DNA of 64,000 bases from Mytilus trossulus (taxonomy: Eukaryota > Mollusca > Bivalvia > Mytilida > Mytilidae): the NCBI RefSeq assembly GCF_036588685.1, contig NC_086373.1, positions 55,311,164-55,375,163 on the forward strand, read 5' to 3'. This document shows positions 11,642 through 25,000 of the stretch, one piece after another; position 1 is the stretch's first letter; each line of letters begins with the position of its first letter. The position numbers and the translations under genes were made by a program. The notes under the pieces are model-generated. The model made no database searches. It saw nothing but the letters and a program-made list of their open reading frames with translations, and had not been told where the DNA came from.

Positions 11642-14600
11642 GTAATATATTTCAGATTGTTATTACATTTTCTGAAATATCAATCGTATTTTTCAATATG
11701 AAACTTAAAGCCACGTAGAAATGTAAAAAGTAAAATAACAAAAATTGAACTCTGAGGAATTTGAAATGGCAAAGTCAAAACACCAAACAAATCAAACGAG
11801 TGAATAACAACTGTCATATTCCTGACTTGGTACACAACCTTTTCTTATGTAAAATATGGTAACTCGCAGTATAAACGAAAACAATTATCACAGTTGTCAT
11901 GACGCGACTGCAATCTATATATATTTATATCATACGATATCACATATCTATAGATTACATTTTTCAGGATAGATATATGCATCAATATTTTAATGTTACA
12001 AGAATATAACAAGAGTGTATAGAGATGTAAATATAAGTTATGTTTTCATTTTAGAATCAGTTGCAAACATTATGAACATTGTGACGTCTATGGCTAAGCC
12101 TGATGAGCAAGGTAGATTAATTTTATTATTTCTTTTCTTTTGACTCCTTTACCGCATGGTATTATAATTTTTTTTTCAACATAACAATTTATATAAACGC
12201 CTACTAACCTAATATGGAATATACACGGTTTCCACGCGATTGCTTTAACCAATCATGTTCCTAGAAATGTAAAGGAGGTAAGATATATTTGTTTGTCTAT
12301 CTTTTAGTCATGTGTACTATTGTTTGTCTGTTTGTCTTTTTCATTTTTAGCCATGGCGTTGTCAGTTTGTTTTAGATTTACGAGTTTGACTGTCCATTTG
12401 GTATCTTTCGTCCCTTTTTTGATACATTTTTTTGTGTGCTGAAAATTGTTGTGTGGGTATAGGAAGACTTGAAGTTCATTCGATAAACTTTGGCTACAAG
12501 GTATTTTAGATATTATCCTGAAGTTTAAAAAGATAACTGCGCATGGTCTTTTAACTTCATTAAACCCCATATATATTTTTATGTAAGTATTGCATATTTA
12601 TGGATACTCAGTATAGTTGTTTTAGCACAAGGAAGCAACTGTTTCACATATCAATTTAGAGGTTACATAATAGTTCATATATATTGTTGTAGACTCGGAA
12701 TAAGGAAACTTGTCTATATCAGATCTTACATGCAAGGACGTATATTTGATAGATATACGTCCTTGATATTGTTTAACATTTTCCACATATCAATTTAGAG
12801 GTTACATAATAGGTCATATATATTTTTGTAGACTCGGAACAAGGAAGCTTGTCTATATCAGATCTTAAATGCAAGGACGTATATTTGATAGATATACATC
12901 CTTGATATAATTCAACATTTTAGTAAATACAGTAATTCCCAAGGAATACGAAAAGGCATTTAAGAACAAAACAAACAAAAAATATGCCCTGTATATATAT
13001 GGAACAAATAAAATTGGTTTTGAAACAACATTTAAGCCATTTAAAAATATATTTATGAAGAGGCCAATTGGAACATACATGTATCCGTCGTCATCTGTGC
13101 AACAGATATTAAATAATGACAAACCAACTTATGAAGCGTCCGGAAAGTTTTCGAAGGGATGATTTCAAACCTTTTAGTAGAACCTTGATTATAAAGTTGG
13201 AGTTGCTGCAGTCTCCATATCCTACCTTGCTAGTTATTTATCAACAAACCGCTGTTTAAATTTTAGTACTTGTTTTTACAATAAATGAGAGAAAATTGAA
13301 ATGTACCAATTGTTTATGAATATGTACATTACCAAATGTAAGACTTAAGACATGTCCCCCAATTCGTTATCATGTTTATCGCTTTCTTACACATAATAAT
13401 TTAACGTTGTAGATTAAACATAAGAAACACACTAGTTGTCAGTGTTAACGCATTTATAGTCCGAGATGGCTCTTACGTCTTACGGTTCTTTGGTTCTTTT
13501 AAATTGGTGACTTGTTGAACCGAGAAACCCCAGAGCGCTCATGAAAATTGTCGACTCAGACTTTGAGCAGCAGTTTTTGTCTCAAAATATCATTAAATTC
13601 ATTTTAAGTAGAAAATCGATGCATCATTTGATTCCTTATTAATTTTTCTCTACGAATGTAAACATTTTAGTTAGGTATTACCCTCTGTAACACACACAAA
13701 TCCCTGGTAAATACGCATGCATCCTTTATGTTTTTGTTTTAAATATACTACTATAGAGCCAAGGTTATTATATTTTTTCCCGTTTCCTAGTTTTCGAAAA
13801 ATCGAATTCAACATCCCTATCAAAAATGTTTTTCTCTTTTCAGAACAGCTAAAACTGATCATTGAGTTCAGGGCCAAGGAGGACTGTTGTTTTGTTGAAA
13901 CACGTGCTTTTCTGGATATTGAAAACCAATTATTACGTAACGGATCTGTGTTGATCGTTGGAGATCCAGGAGAAGGAAAAACCTTCAGTGCATGGCATAT
14001 TATCCTCAAATCGTTAATCAAAGGCTTCCAGTTTCATTTAGTGGATTCACCCCATGAATGGCAATCAAAATGGACCCCAACATCTAAACAGATATTTTTC
14101 GTTGATGACTGCTTTGGAAAATCGCAATTGGTCCCACAGAAAGTTGAATCCTGGCTAAAATTGCAAGATCTGTTACGCGGCTGTATCGACAAAACGCATA
14201 CGTATATTATCGCAACTATTCGACGCTCAATTTATCGGGATTCGCTAGATCTTATTACAAAACTTGTTTTGTTTGGACCTTCTGTTGATATCAATGACCC
14301 ATGCCGATGTTTGACTTCTAGTGAACGAGTCCAGATTTTGAAGAGTCATTTAAATAATGAAATTGATATAAATATCGAGTCCTTAATTTCAACCACATCC
14401 ACACCACGATTTCCGATATCATGCCGATTGTTTGCATCAGATCAGCAATTTCGTAATCAAGGTGCCGCATTTTTTGAAAATCCAATTAATCAGCTGAAAG
14501 AAGAAATAATTATTCTTTCAAAAACAAACAATATTGCTTTCTCAAGTCTTGTTTTTTTAATGCTTTTTGATGGATGTTTAGACTGTCATCTAATGCATAG

Positions 14601-16110
14601 TGATTATTATGAGAAGTCTGAAGCACTTTCATCATTTCTTCCATGGATGAAATACCTTTGTTGCACTAAAACAAACAATAATAGGATATATGAAGCTACC
14701 GAAAGCATTAAACAAATAAGAAAGTTACCAAAAGTAACACGAATAGAAGATTTTAGAAACGGCATTGAACATATGCTAGGAATTTATGTCGTATATGATA
14801 ATGGTCAATACAGATTCGTGCATGAGTCAATTTCTGAAACGGTTGGTGTTGTTTTGGCTGGTGAAGATATTGAATTCGTTCTTAAAAATGCTACTCACTG
14901 TTTTATCCAGCAAAGAGTTACTGTCTATTCCACATGCAATACCGATGGCTTGCGGAATGATGAGACAATGGTTGTAGTAAGGGAACCATACTTTCAAACG
15001 CTTGCTAAAAGACTAACGGATGATGTCCTCAGTGGTCAGTTGGGCACTACATTTCAAAGCCAATCCTTACGTAATATTGGATTCACAACATTTTGGTGTA
15101 CATATCTTTCATCAGTAACTAGATCGAAGTATTTGAAGTTCATCAGGTGCATTGATGATAAAGGATTGTCAGTACAATATTGGGCAGCTAGAACAGGTAA
15201 CGAAATTCTCCTCAAATTCTTTTTAGATGGGCAAGACCCTACAAATGATGTTTTACATGGTGCATGCTACAGTGAATCTATTGATTGCGTGCATATGGTT
15301 TTAAATCACAAGATCAACACAAATGCAACTGATAACAGCGGTTTTACGCCTTTGTTAATCTCATGTGTTACGAAAAACAGGGATATTACGCGTTTACTTC
15401 TTTCTCGCGGAGCTGATGTTAATAAAGAACATGCTGACTTTGGTACTGTTTTGCATTACGCCTGTTGGAACATAGACCTTGATTTAGTTACTATTCTCTT
15501 ACAAAAGGGTGCTAAATCTAATGTTGCCACCACTGCTGGCTGGCCAAATGTTGTTTTTGATGGCAATGGAAATGATATAATAAGAATGCTAATCAAACGA
15601 GAGAAGACTCTTCGTTTGACATCAAACACAAATTGGTCGCCTTTACACCTTGCATGCGGAAAAAACAACATCGAAATAGTTAATCTTTTAATACAGTACG
15701 GCGCTAATATAAATCAGTATACAACTCAAGGTTGGACACCATTGTTTTGTGCTACAAAGAAAGGCCTTCATCATATTGTAAATATTCTTATTCAAAAAGG
15801 AGCGTCAGTGAACATGAAAGATCACTTTGGAGTTGCATGTTTACACAGAGTATGCTACGATGGATACCTGCATGTTGCACGTGCTCTTTTATCTGGCGGA
15901 GCCGACGTTAACATTCAGTCAAAGGCGCTTTACACTCCGCTTCACTGTGCTTGCGAGAACGGCCATACAGATATAGTCCATTTATTGTTGAAATGTGGCG
16001 CTGACACAAGGCTATATAGTATGAATAACAAAACACCACGTGACGTTGCAGTGAAGAAACAGCGTTTTGATATTATAACGATTATTGAGAAACATGAACA
16101 AAGATGTTGA
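11044..16110 (+). CDS. NLR-like protein: DZIP3-like HEPN - nSTAND3 NTPase - ankyrin repeats
   Basis: Three exons, 11044-11641, 12055-12111 and 13844-16110, join in phase (2,922 bases, 973 residues plus stop). Residues 14-195 match the DZIP3-like HEPN family (opening NYARLCRLLLDVGTDVF) and keep R124-N-D-I-Y-G-H130, an R-x5-H motif of the kind that forms the RNase site in catalytic HEPN domains. Exon 2 adds a 19-residue linker. Residues 219-600 form a STAND P-loop NTPase with Walker A GDPGEGKT (258-265) and Walker B IFFVDD (302-307), resembling nSTAND3. From about 667 to the end come roughly eight ankyrin repeats (TPLHLAC, GADVN-type motifs). This is the layout of a cytosolic ligand-gated sensor: ankyrins sense, STAND switches, HEPN acts. 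No membrane segment or signal peptide is seen. Function is inference; domain order is read from sequence. Confidence 0.85.
12055..12111 (+). CDS. STAND gene exon 2 (short linker)
   Basis: The acceptor TTTTCATTTTAG ends at 12054; the donor is AAG followed by GTAGAT. The 57 bases encode a linker containing VANIMNIVTSMAKPDEQ and are flanked by phase-1 junctions that fit exons 1 and 3 exactly. Confidence 0.7.
12643..12920. repeat. Two-copy tandem repeat, 139-bp unit, in STAND intron 2
   Basis: Both copies contain CATATCAATTTAGAGGTTAC, AGACTCGGAA and a perfect or near-perfect hairpin at the end (12733-12765 and 12872-12904). Confidence 0.85.
12733..12765. repeat. Hairpin 'caaggacgtatat / atatacgtccttg'
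   Basis: Inverted arms CAAGGACGTATAT and ATATACGTCCTTG flank a short loop. Related hairpins occur at 12872-12904 and 17230-17260, so this is a mobile or convertible hairpin motif. Confidence 0.75.
12924..13162 (+). CDS. Possible alternative terminal exon in STAND intron 2
   Basis: An open frame of 78 codons starts directly after an acceptor-like CAACATTTTAG and ends with TGA at 13160-13162. The nearest upstream in-frame stop is at 12908-12910, so the frame is bounded almost exactly by the acceptor. Its first two bases complete the split codon left by exon 2, giving V-N-T-V-I-P-K-E. The translation is balanced in composition (KRPIGTYMYPSSS, KPTYEASGKFSKG) but I do not recognise the family. 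It could be an alternative 3' exon giving a HEPN protein without NTPase or ankyrins, a relic exon, or chance. Confidence 0.3.
13844..16110 (+). CDS. STAND gene exon 3 (NTPase and ankyrin repeats)
   Basis: The acceptor TTTCTCTTTTCAG ends at 13843; the upstream open frame from 13717 is intronic read-through. The joined sequence reads DEQ-EQLKLIIEF. Stop is TGA at 16108-16110. A single uninterrupted exon of 2,267 bases for the NTPase and all ankyrins is common in expanded invertebrate STAND families. Confidence 0.85.
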
Positions 16111-18740
16111 AACTGTCGATTAAGATCATCATATCCATGTATGGCATTTTAAATCATATAATAACGACACAAAGAATGAATCTGTGAATATTTGCATTTA
16201 CTGGAAGTTCTTTGCCAACCAATTAATTAAAAAAAATGCGAATCCAATACAAAATGATATAAGTATTCCTAAATACAAGAAAAATATGGTACCCTTGACA
16301 ATAAATGAATGTACAGTATTTGATTTATACGATTGATTGACGTGCTCAGTTCAAAGACAATATATTTTTAAGTTTCAAAACAAATAAAATCCGAGGATAA
16401 AACGAGATAAACATAAAAAGATGTGGTAAAATTGCCGAAATGACACAACTGTCTTACAAATATCAAAGCACGTTGATATAAACTATTTAAAGTCATCGTA
16501 TGGTCTTCAAAAATAGACATAACATATTTCGTAGGTGAATGCAACAAAACCCAATGGAAATAATTCAACAGATGCAACTATTGGCCTTCTTTTATAAGTG
16601 TCAGACTACCGATTAAACCACTCAAATTTCAGAACGTATATAAAAGTAGCCTTTCTCTGTCAAAAATATTGTTTTTGATGTCATTGTTTACTCAATTTTA
16701 CCCACATATCTAACGAAATGAAATTGTTGGTGAAAGAGAAATATTTGTATACTATTTGGTGCAAACAGGAAAAGGTTCACGGTAGGTAAAATTTGGCCCT
16801 AAATATTTGATGTTTTAAGAAATCAAACAAAATTAAATTTCACATAAAAATACTTATGACAATATTAGTAAGTATATTTGCTGTGCACCTTCCTTTAAGT
16901 TTATGAAGTTACAACCCATTAAATAAAATTTTTTTGGATTTTAAGGTCAATTTTGGTATTTCTTTTCCATTATTTTAATTGTTTTTGACATAATTAACCT
17001 TTGCCACCAGCCACGATAAAAAAAAAAGTTTTTATATTAATGAATTCTGTATCGAAATAGGAATCTTTTGATTACAAAACCCTTTGGATCCTAGATAGCG
17101 TACAAGGTTTTCCTCCAGCTTTTAGGTGTGAAAATCGCACAAAAACATCTTATGAAAAAATGTCCACACTTGTCTTACTTTGGAGTGTATTATGTTCTTT
17201 TATATAAAAAAAAATGATTTATGTGGCATCAAGGACGTATATGTTAGTTATAGGTCCTTGGTGGCATTAAGGCGTTTGAAATACACGAAATTGACAAACC
17301 AAATTGTGACCTTTTAGGCGTTTTATGCTGCAGTTGTGCCTTAATTGAACTTGTATACGGATTTGCACTGTAAAATGAGGTCTAATGCTCTCCATTGTAT
17401 ACTAAATTAAGATTTCCAGAAAACCAGAGGTTTTTAAGCAGTTCGTAGCTTCCGAACGGTAGTACTTCGTTACAAGACTCTAAACACAGGTTGAAAATTG
17501 GCATGTAGAAAGGTGATACATGTATGATTTAAACATATTTTGGTTTCCGTGAAGTTAAACTTATCGTAACTTCACAGCTGTGAAAATTGAAAACCTTTGA
17601 TGAATAGATTTGGTTTTTGAATAGGTGGTCTGACACCATTATGCTATAAACCATAAGCAGAAGACGAACATATATGATAGACAACAATCTCACAAAACAA
17701 TTCCACGGGGTTCCGGATCTAGAGTACTCTTAGTTCCTGAAAACTAGTTTGAAGCCAAGTTCAACTAATAAATCAACCACGGCTTCCAAAACTGAAATAT
17801 CAATAATAAAACTTCCTTAGTACTAGTATATATACTAAATTTAGTCCTGGAATATATGATGAGTTTATTTAACCGTATTTGGCACAACTTTTAGGAGTTT
17901 TTAGTCCTAAATGCTCTTCAACTTTGTACTTATTTGGCTTTATAGCTACTTTGATCTGAGCGTAACTGATGAGTCTGATGTAGAGAAAACGCGCGTCTGG
18001 CGTATAAAATTATAATCCTGGTACTTTTGATAACTATTCCTACAGATTTAGTTAGACGATTTCATACGCAGTTTGAAAATAAAATATGGTCTTGTTCAAT
18101 GTTGAAATATAAGCATCAAAGGGAGAAGGTTTTGTACCATTAAAACGTTTAATCCCGCTGCAAATGTTTGAACCTGTCCTAAGTCAGGAATCTGATGTCG
18201 GTAGTTCTCGAGTTCTCGTTTGTTTATGTGTATTATACTTGTTTCTCGTTTCTCGTTTTTTTATATAGATTAGACCGTTGGTTTCCCATTTAAATGGTTT
18301 TACACTAGTAATTTTGGGGCCCTTTATAGCTTGTTGTTCGGTGTGAGCCAAGGCTCCGTGTTGAAGGCCGTACATTGACCTGTAATGGGTTACCTTTATA
18401 AATTATTTGGATGGAGAGTTGTCTCATTGGCACTCACACCACATCTTCTTCTATCTATCAACAGGTTGTAGGACAATTAGTGTTCATATAGTTATAGAAA
18501 TATATATTTATACCTATTAAAAGTAAGTGAATCTCAATCAATGATGACAATTTGGTGAGTATGTTTGCAAATCACCTTTTTACTATCTCCATATGTGGAC
18601 ATTAGGGCCCTTTTGATCACAACTTCGAATCAGTTATTGGTATAAATATCTTTTAAACGTGGACCTTGATCGTTTGGACAAACATACGTTTTTTCTGTAC
18701 AATATTCCTTGTATAAATTTTCTGTACATTATTCCGTCGA
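16111..18740. other. Intergenic stretch between STAND and NXPE-A
   Basis: Holds dispersed repeats: a 'gatgtggtaaaattgcc' copy near 16420-16520, a hairpin at 17230-17260, a reverse 'gacgcgcgtttc' copy at 17816-18030, and a 'ttgtctcattggcactcacacc' repeat at 18160-18460. No gene is seen. Confidence 0.5.
16300..16305 (+). terminator. Candidate polyadenylation signal for the STAND gene
   Basis: AATAAA lies 190 bases after the stop codon. Confidence 0.4.
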
Positions 18741-18903
18741 TACGTTGTATATTTCTTTTTGAATCATCGTCAAAAGGCCTTATTCCGAAATATTATAAAT
18801 TTCAATCAAACAAGGTATTGCATGTAACGCTATCGATCGTTGATCTCAACAAGTTGAAAAAACACAACGAGATGTATATAACATTTACATGTACGATTAA
18901 GAC

Positions 18904-19050
18904 AAAATTAAACAATTTGCCAATAGGCAGATAAATTGTCACGCTGCGACAGTTTGGATATTATGTGATCAACTTGTAAACAAATTTTCTCAAGGAATGT
19001 ATAAAATTCACAATTTGGATCCACCAAATTATATAACACGTAATGGTAAG
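18904..19050 (+). promoter_or_regulatory. NXPE-A CCAAT promoter module and first exon (copy 1 of 4)
   Basis: The CCAAT box at 18920-18924 lies in ATTTGCCAATAGGCAGATAA. A conserved block CCACCAAATTATATAACACG leads to ATG at 19043-19045, which abuts a GTAAGC donor at 19046. Four copies of this module exist in the window with the same order. In this copy the ATG joins the next exon in frame (ATG then TTT-GTA-ATG-CAG). It therefore probably carries the 5' UTR and start codon of NXPE-A. Promoter activity is inference. Confidence 0.55.
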
Positions 19051-22000
19051 CGGATTTAATTTTCTTATGTACAATAATAGTTTGTGCACATTTAGAAGTG
19101 TTCTCTTTACAAACTATTTTTATTCTAAAATTGATACCAATGAAATGAAGTATGTACAACTGCTTTTAGTGTTAAAAATAAACTTAACTTATTTTGTCTC
19201 AGTATGTATTATCTTTAAAAAAAAATATATTATGAATAAATTTATTAATGTAATACGAAATTCTTTGAAATATGTTGTGTATGAGTTATCATTTTCTACA
19301 AACTATAACTTGTAAAAAAATATTCGACAATAAAAAAATAGGTATAGAGTGTATTGATGCTTTTTTATAACAAAATTAATGCACAAATTGTGAGTGTATT
19401 TAAGTCAAGTTTTGTACAAATTAAATTTGTACAAAATTATTAAACAAATTATAATTTGTTTTTCTACTTTGTACACAAAGTGCTTGTGCAGATTACAATT
19501 TGTACAACATTTGACTTAAATACACTCATAACTTGTATATTAATTTTGATATAAAAACATCAATACACTCTATAATTATTGTTTTTCAATGGCAATACAA
19601 TAAACCTTATTTACACAATACAAAAACAGTTATATATAATTTGTTTGATCACTTGAGTGAATTTTGTCAGTGGAAATCGCACAACATCGTTGCCTTTGAA
19701 TCTTGCTATTTTGGTATTTTAATACATGAAAGAAAAAGACCACCACTTTTTGAAATCTTTTTAACTGATTGTTGCCTTTATCTAACTGCTTTACGTAGAA
19801 AATGTCAAACTCATAACCTGTTAATGTGATTAAATATGTGTTTCAAACAGGTTCAATTTGATTTATCGACAAATATCCTTTAACAAAATTCCTACAGCTG
19901 TTCCAATGCGGTACCAAATTTCTCTAGATTGAATATAAAATTTGAAATATTTCAAAGATCAGTTGAAACACGACCATACGGATGAATTGGTGTAAAGAAA
20001 AATTCCCCTTCACCCCTTCAGCAATTTCAGATAAATTCCGTTTCGTTTTCTTGATTAGATATACGGCTTTGTTCTGTGAACTTGAAATTAAAGATAATAC
20101 CGACACAGATAAATCTGCTTCATATTTAGACCTTTTCTCGAAATGACAACTGATGGTAGGTTGAATACAAAAAAATATGACAAATATAAAAAAGAAGATG
20201 TGGTGTGATTGCCAACGAGACAACTATCCACAAAAGACCAAAATAACACAGACATTAACAATTATAGGTCACTGTACGGCCTTCAACAATGAGCAAAGCC
20301 CATACCGCATAGTCAGCTATAATAGGCCCGATAAAACAATGTATAACAATTCAAACGAGAAAACTAACGGCCTGATGTATGTAAAAAATTAACGAAAAAC
20401 AAATATGTTACACATAAACAAACGAAAACCACTGAATTTACAGGCTCCTGTAAACGCGAGATTTAATTTTCCTATTGTCAACTTTCCATTTCTGTGCAGC
20501 TACATCCCAGCGGCACCAGCATATGGAGTATATGTGTCTCAATCGATACGTTACTCTAGAGGTAGCTCACAGTACATTGATTTTGTTGAACGAGGAATAC
20601 TGTTTTCTCAAAAGTTGCTAAGACAGGGCTCAATCAAATTAAGGTCATCACTCAAGAAATTTTACGGTCGCCATCATGAGCTGATTGGTCATTATGACAA
20701 AAGTGTGTCAGAAATCATATCTGATATTCTTCTTCAGAAATAATAACCTTCCATCATTACCGAACCGAACAAAGAAATAACACAACAGGTGCCGTATACG
20801 GTGCAGGAAATGCTTACCCTTCCGGTACACCTGATTTCACTCCCGGTTTTAGGTGGAGTTCGTGTTGTTTCTTAATTATTATTTATAACTGTTGATGTAA
20901 ACGTTCTTTGGTTTTGTGAGTCTTTGTTTACTCCTTGGCTTTGATTGTAATTGTCTTCCGTCGGCCATCATACTACCAGCATGGTCTCTTGGGCCAATTT
21001 CTATCATTCTATATCAGAACGTGGGGCTAATTTTATTAATCAGAATTGTCACTGGGGTCAATTTTCTTTAATCAGAATTACCACTGGGTCCAATTTCTAT
21101 GGTACTATCAGTTTTAACTGACATGTATGCATCATTTACATTTCTTGTCTCCATCTGTGTTTTGTTGTATTTTGTAAATAAGATTTATTGTGTGGTCATT
21201 GAATCAAAATTCTATAGTGTGTTTCAATTACTGGATAGAAAGCATATAATGGTCACCTGTCTGTGGATTTCTGGGTTTTCTTATATGCCTTGTCGACGCT
21301 GACTTCAATTGTTTTTTGAATTGATGTCGGCTTTGATGGTTCCAACAGCGATGTCTGTATCTTTATTAGGTCAGATCTAGAGGAGGTCCTGTACAGCAGC
21401 TACTACTAATACAGTAGTTACCAATTTTTAACAATGACAAAATAACAATCTTTCTTTATATAGCTACTAATCACTCGAAAATTATGCTTAGATAGCCGAT
21501 ATCGGATCGCAATGTACAAAAATGTAAAACAACATTGTATACAATAAAATATACTTATAAAACGAGTATAAAACCACTTAAAAACGGGTTGGACAGCATC
21601 AAACGAGTCAGAAGAAAAATCGAAAATATAAATACACTATAAAGCAATTTGTCACAAAATGCACATCAGAAAAGTTCTAGTCTTATTTGCAAGTTTTACA
21701 TTTCTTACTGTTAGTTACACTCTGTATATGATAATCCTCTTCGTCGACGTCTTTTGTGGTATTTTCAAATAAAGTTAATTTCAGTTATAATGCATGCCGT
21801 TTATACGTTAAGAGTATATTTCATTTTTTTTCAGTTTGTAATGCAGACCCAAAAGAACAACATGACGTAAGATAATTTTTTTAAAAATAGTATTGATTTT
21901 CATTTGTCATTACGAAGTACTAAAATGAGCTCTTTATTCTATAGTCTTATCATTTAGGTCATGACCTCTTTTCTCATTTCTTTTCTTTTCTTATATTTTA

Positions 22001-25000
22001 CCACCCAATCTACCCTTTATATTCTCTAATTATAATCTGTGTTTTTAGATGCTGGCCAATGAAATATCCTCCAACTTATTTTAGTTCTGAAATAGTCAGA
22101 TTAATGTATTCATCCATTCAATATCCGTTCTCAAAAACATTGAATAACCAACTGAGAAACCATAACAATCCGGAATTTGTCCGTCACTAGCCACATTCTT
22201 AAAGACAATTTTCCATTTTGTTTTGCCAAACATTGTAGAGGCTACTTTTTCCGGAGGTAGACATGGATAAATACCTCATTGAAGAGACAATTCCACAAGT
22301 TTGATTCACTTCTGTCCCATCATTTTGGATATTTAAGAAATACAATGTTTTGATCCATGGATGACGTCAAACAAGCGAAAGCAACTATGACAAACGTCAA
22401 AACTTCAGCTCTACCATAGTCAACTTCCCATTTCTCAAACGTTATAAGCTCTTTCTGTGCTTGTTTTGCTATGCCTGAAGTCGACACTACCCTCACAATT
22501 TATTTGACCGGCACGATTTACCTGTGTCTCTATTCACAATTGACATATTTTGCTGTCTTAGAATTTCACGTGCCATTATACATGGCATCGTCTGATCTGT
22601 ACATTTACCGATTGGGTTCTTATTCCTGTTTGGATATTTTGATAGTAGACTTGCATGCGTGTTTTTTCGTGCATAGCAGGAGATGATATGTATTGGACGC
22701 AATTCGTCTCGGTCTCTCCGTTAGAGGACCGGCGATTCTTTTCGTTTTAGTTTTTATCTTGATTGTTTTTTTGTATATTTTTCGGTATTTTCATTTTGCT
22801 AATTTACTCGATTTCAAAGATTTGAACCTAGGTAAACAAATGTTGTCTCTTACATTTTTGTTTTCAAACTTCTATTAATCTATCAAATATCCAGCGAATT
22901 GACCGAACAAAGAAAAATAGGATTTAAAGAAATAATTTACCGTTCAGTCTCATATTTGCTTTTCATGTTTGTACATGTATTTGATTTGACTTTTTGACTT
23001 TTTGAATTCGATTTTTTTTCGAGAACGGTTGATTGGAACTACATTATTAATCCTGATATCTATGATATGTTTATTTAAATGTTAATGTGTATTCGAAGTT
23101 TGTTTTACAAGCGACATTCATTTTGATCAAAATTTTATTTTATTATTTCATATCGTCTCACACTATATCAAGTTGATCGAATTATTTTTTTTAGAAGGTG
23201 CACTTTATTCAAATTGAATAAGAAACTTGTATTGTGGTCTTTGTTATTTGCAGTCCTAACACTTCACCTCGTAACTACAAAATTGTTCGGGTACGTATTG
23301 TAAACGTTAAATTCTTATAGATACTCATTCCTACACAAGCGCCCCTTTTCGATGCTATTTTGCATTTATATGGAAAAAAAAGATGAGTTATGATGTTTAA
23401 AGAAGACACTATTGTTTAATAAATTGAATGACACTTTTTTCCTTTGTAATACTGGTTATTTCAAGCATTTCTGTCAAGTTTTGTCATAATCAGTTCAACA
23501 GTTTGAGAAATAGTCTAGTAAAATGAAAGACGACATCGACAGCGATGCGAGCAAAATTTCTTCGACAAAGCCAAACCAAGCACCATCAAGACAGAATATA
23601 GTGTGGACCAATAACTGATCAAATATTTATCTCATCTGCCTACAAACAGTTGAATATGATACATAAGATGGTGTTATGAAGATAAATAACACTAATGGAC
23701 CTTTTTGTCTTCTTCATAAGGTCTCTTTTGGTCAATTTATACCTCTCATTTCCTCCAAATTTCCAATAAATTTAGACCAATAAACCAAAAATGGGATAAC
23801 TTTCACTCACTTATGATAGAAATGTCATAAGAAATGAGTAATTGAAGTATTCAAGCAGAATGAACAATCTATATAAAAGTCTCCAAGGAGGTTTCAATAA
23901 GTCCTTACGTAAAAATTAAATTAACGCCGCGTTCCAGAGAGGGATATATAAGGCTTCTCTTTTAGTGCATAACTTGTTGTTACAGCATTACAAATAATTT
24001 CATATATTTATAATTATATCTTTAGTCAAGTATTTGCTAGGTAAATGTTCTATCATAGCAGAATATAAAAAATAAGGAGGAAAAGCTCTAAAAATGGCTT
24101 GTTCTATCAACTAAATGTTCATGGTAGAGTCCTATTTCAAGGAAATTTTCTCATAAAATCTGTTTTGGAGACTCAATCCACTCAAAATCTTGGACAGACA
24201 GACATGACACTTCGTAAACGCGTAACATTACATCTGAAACATATCTGAAATCCGAATTGTAAACAAACCACTGGTAGTGAAAATTTAGACTTTTGTGCTG
24301 CCAAGTAGAATTCATAATATAAATTTCCTCAATTCATCATAATGCTGAAAATGCAATTTAATTTTTTTTGTGGCATCACTTGGCGTTCGTCGTCTGTTAT
24401 CTTTTACAAAAATCTTTTCTGAAACTACATGGCAAAATTTAACCAAACTTAAAAGGGGTGAAATGCAGTTTTTGAAACATATCTTTGAAACCAAAGCATT
24501 TAGAGCAAATCTGACAGTTTTTTTTAGTGTTTATCAGGTAAACATCTAACCGCCCTAAAATTTAAACTGAGTTAAAATTTAAATAGTGTATTTGGATTTA
24601 AAAATAGATCATTTGAGTTGGTCCATCTAACCAACATGGCCATCATGTATAAAAAAGAACATTTTTTATTATTATTATATTTTTATATATATATAAGGCC
24701 TTTAGTTTTCTCGTTTGAATTGTCTTACATTGTCATTTCGTGGCCTTTTATAGCTGACTATGCGGTATGGGTTCTTTTCGTTGTTGAAGACCGTACTATG
24801 ACCTTTAGTTATCTCATTGACAATCATACCACATCATGTTTTTGTTTGTTTTAAATAACCCTAGTTTACTACAGCAGTACATGGGAAAAATAATTTCAAA
24901 TGGTTACAACTTGAAAAATCATTTAAATAATGATAAGGTGTCTTCAGTTACTATTGTATGACTGCTAAAGGATGACTTGCTTTTAGTTGAACTACTGGTC

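Noticed and set aside
13717..13843. Start of the large STAND frame at an upstream non-exonic codon
   Set aside because: Phase-matched acceptor at 13843 and the HEPN exons upstream make this intronic read-through.
13671..14021. 116-codon minus-strand frame over the STAND exon start
   Set aside because: Antisense to the Walker A coding region; no independent support.
18659..19315. Frames of 83-91 codons around the NXPE-A promoter module
   Set aside because: Not preserved in the other three module copies; conserved features there are non-coding.
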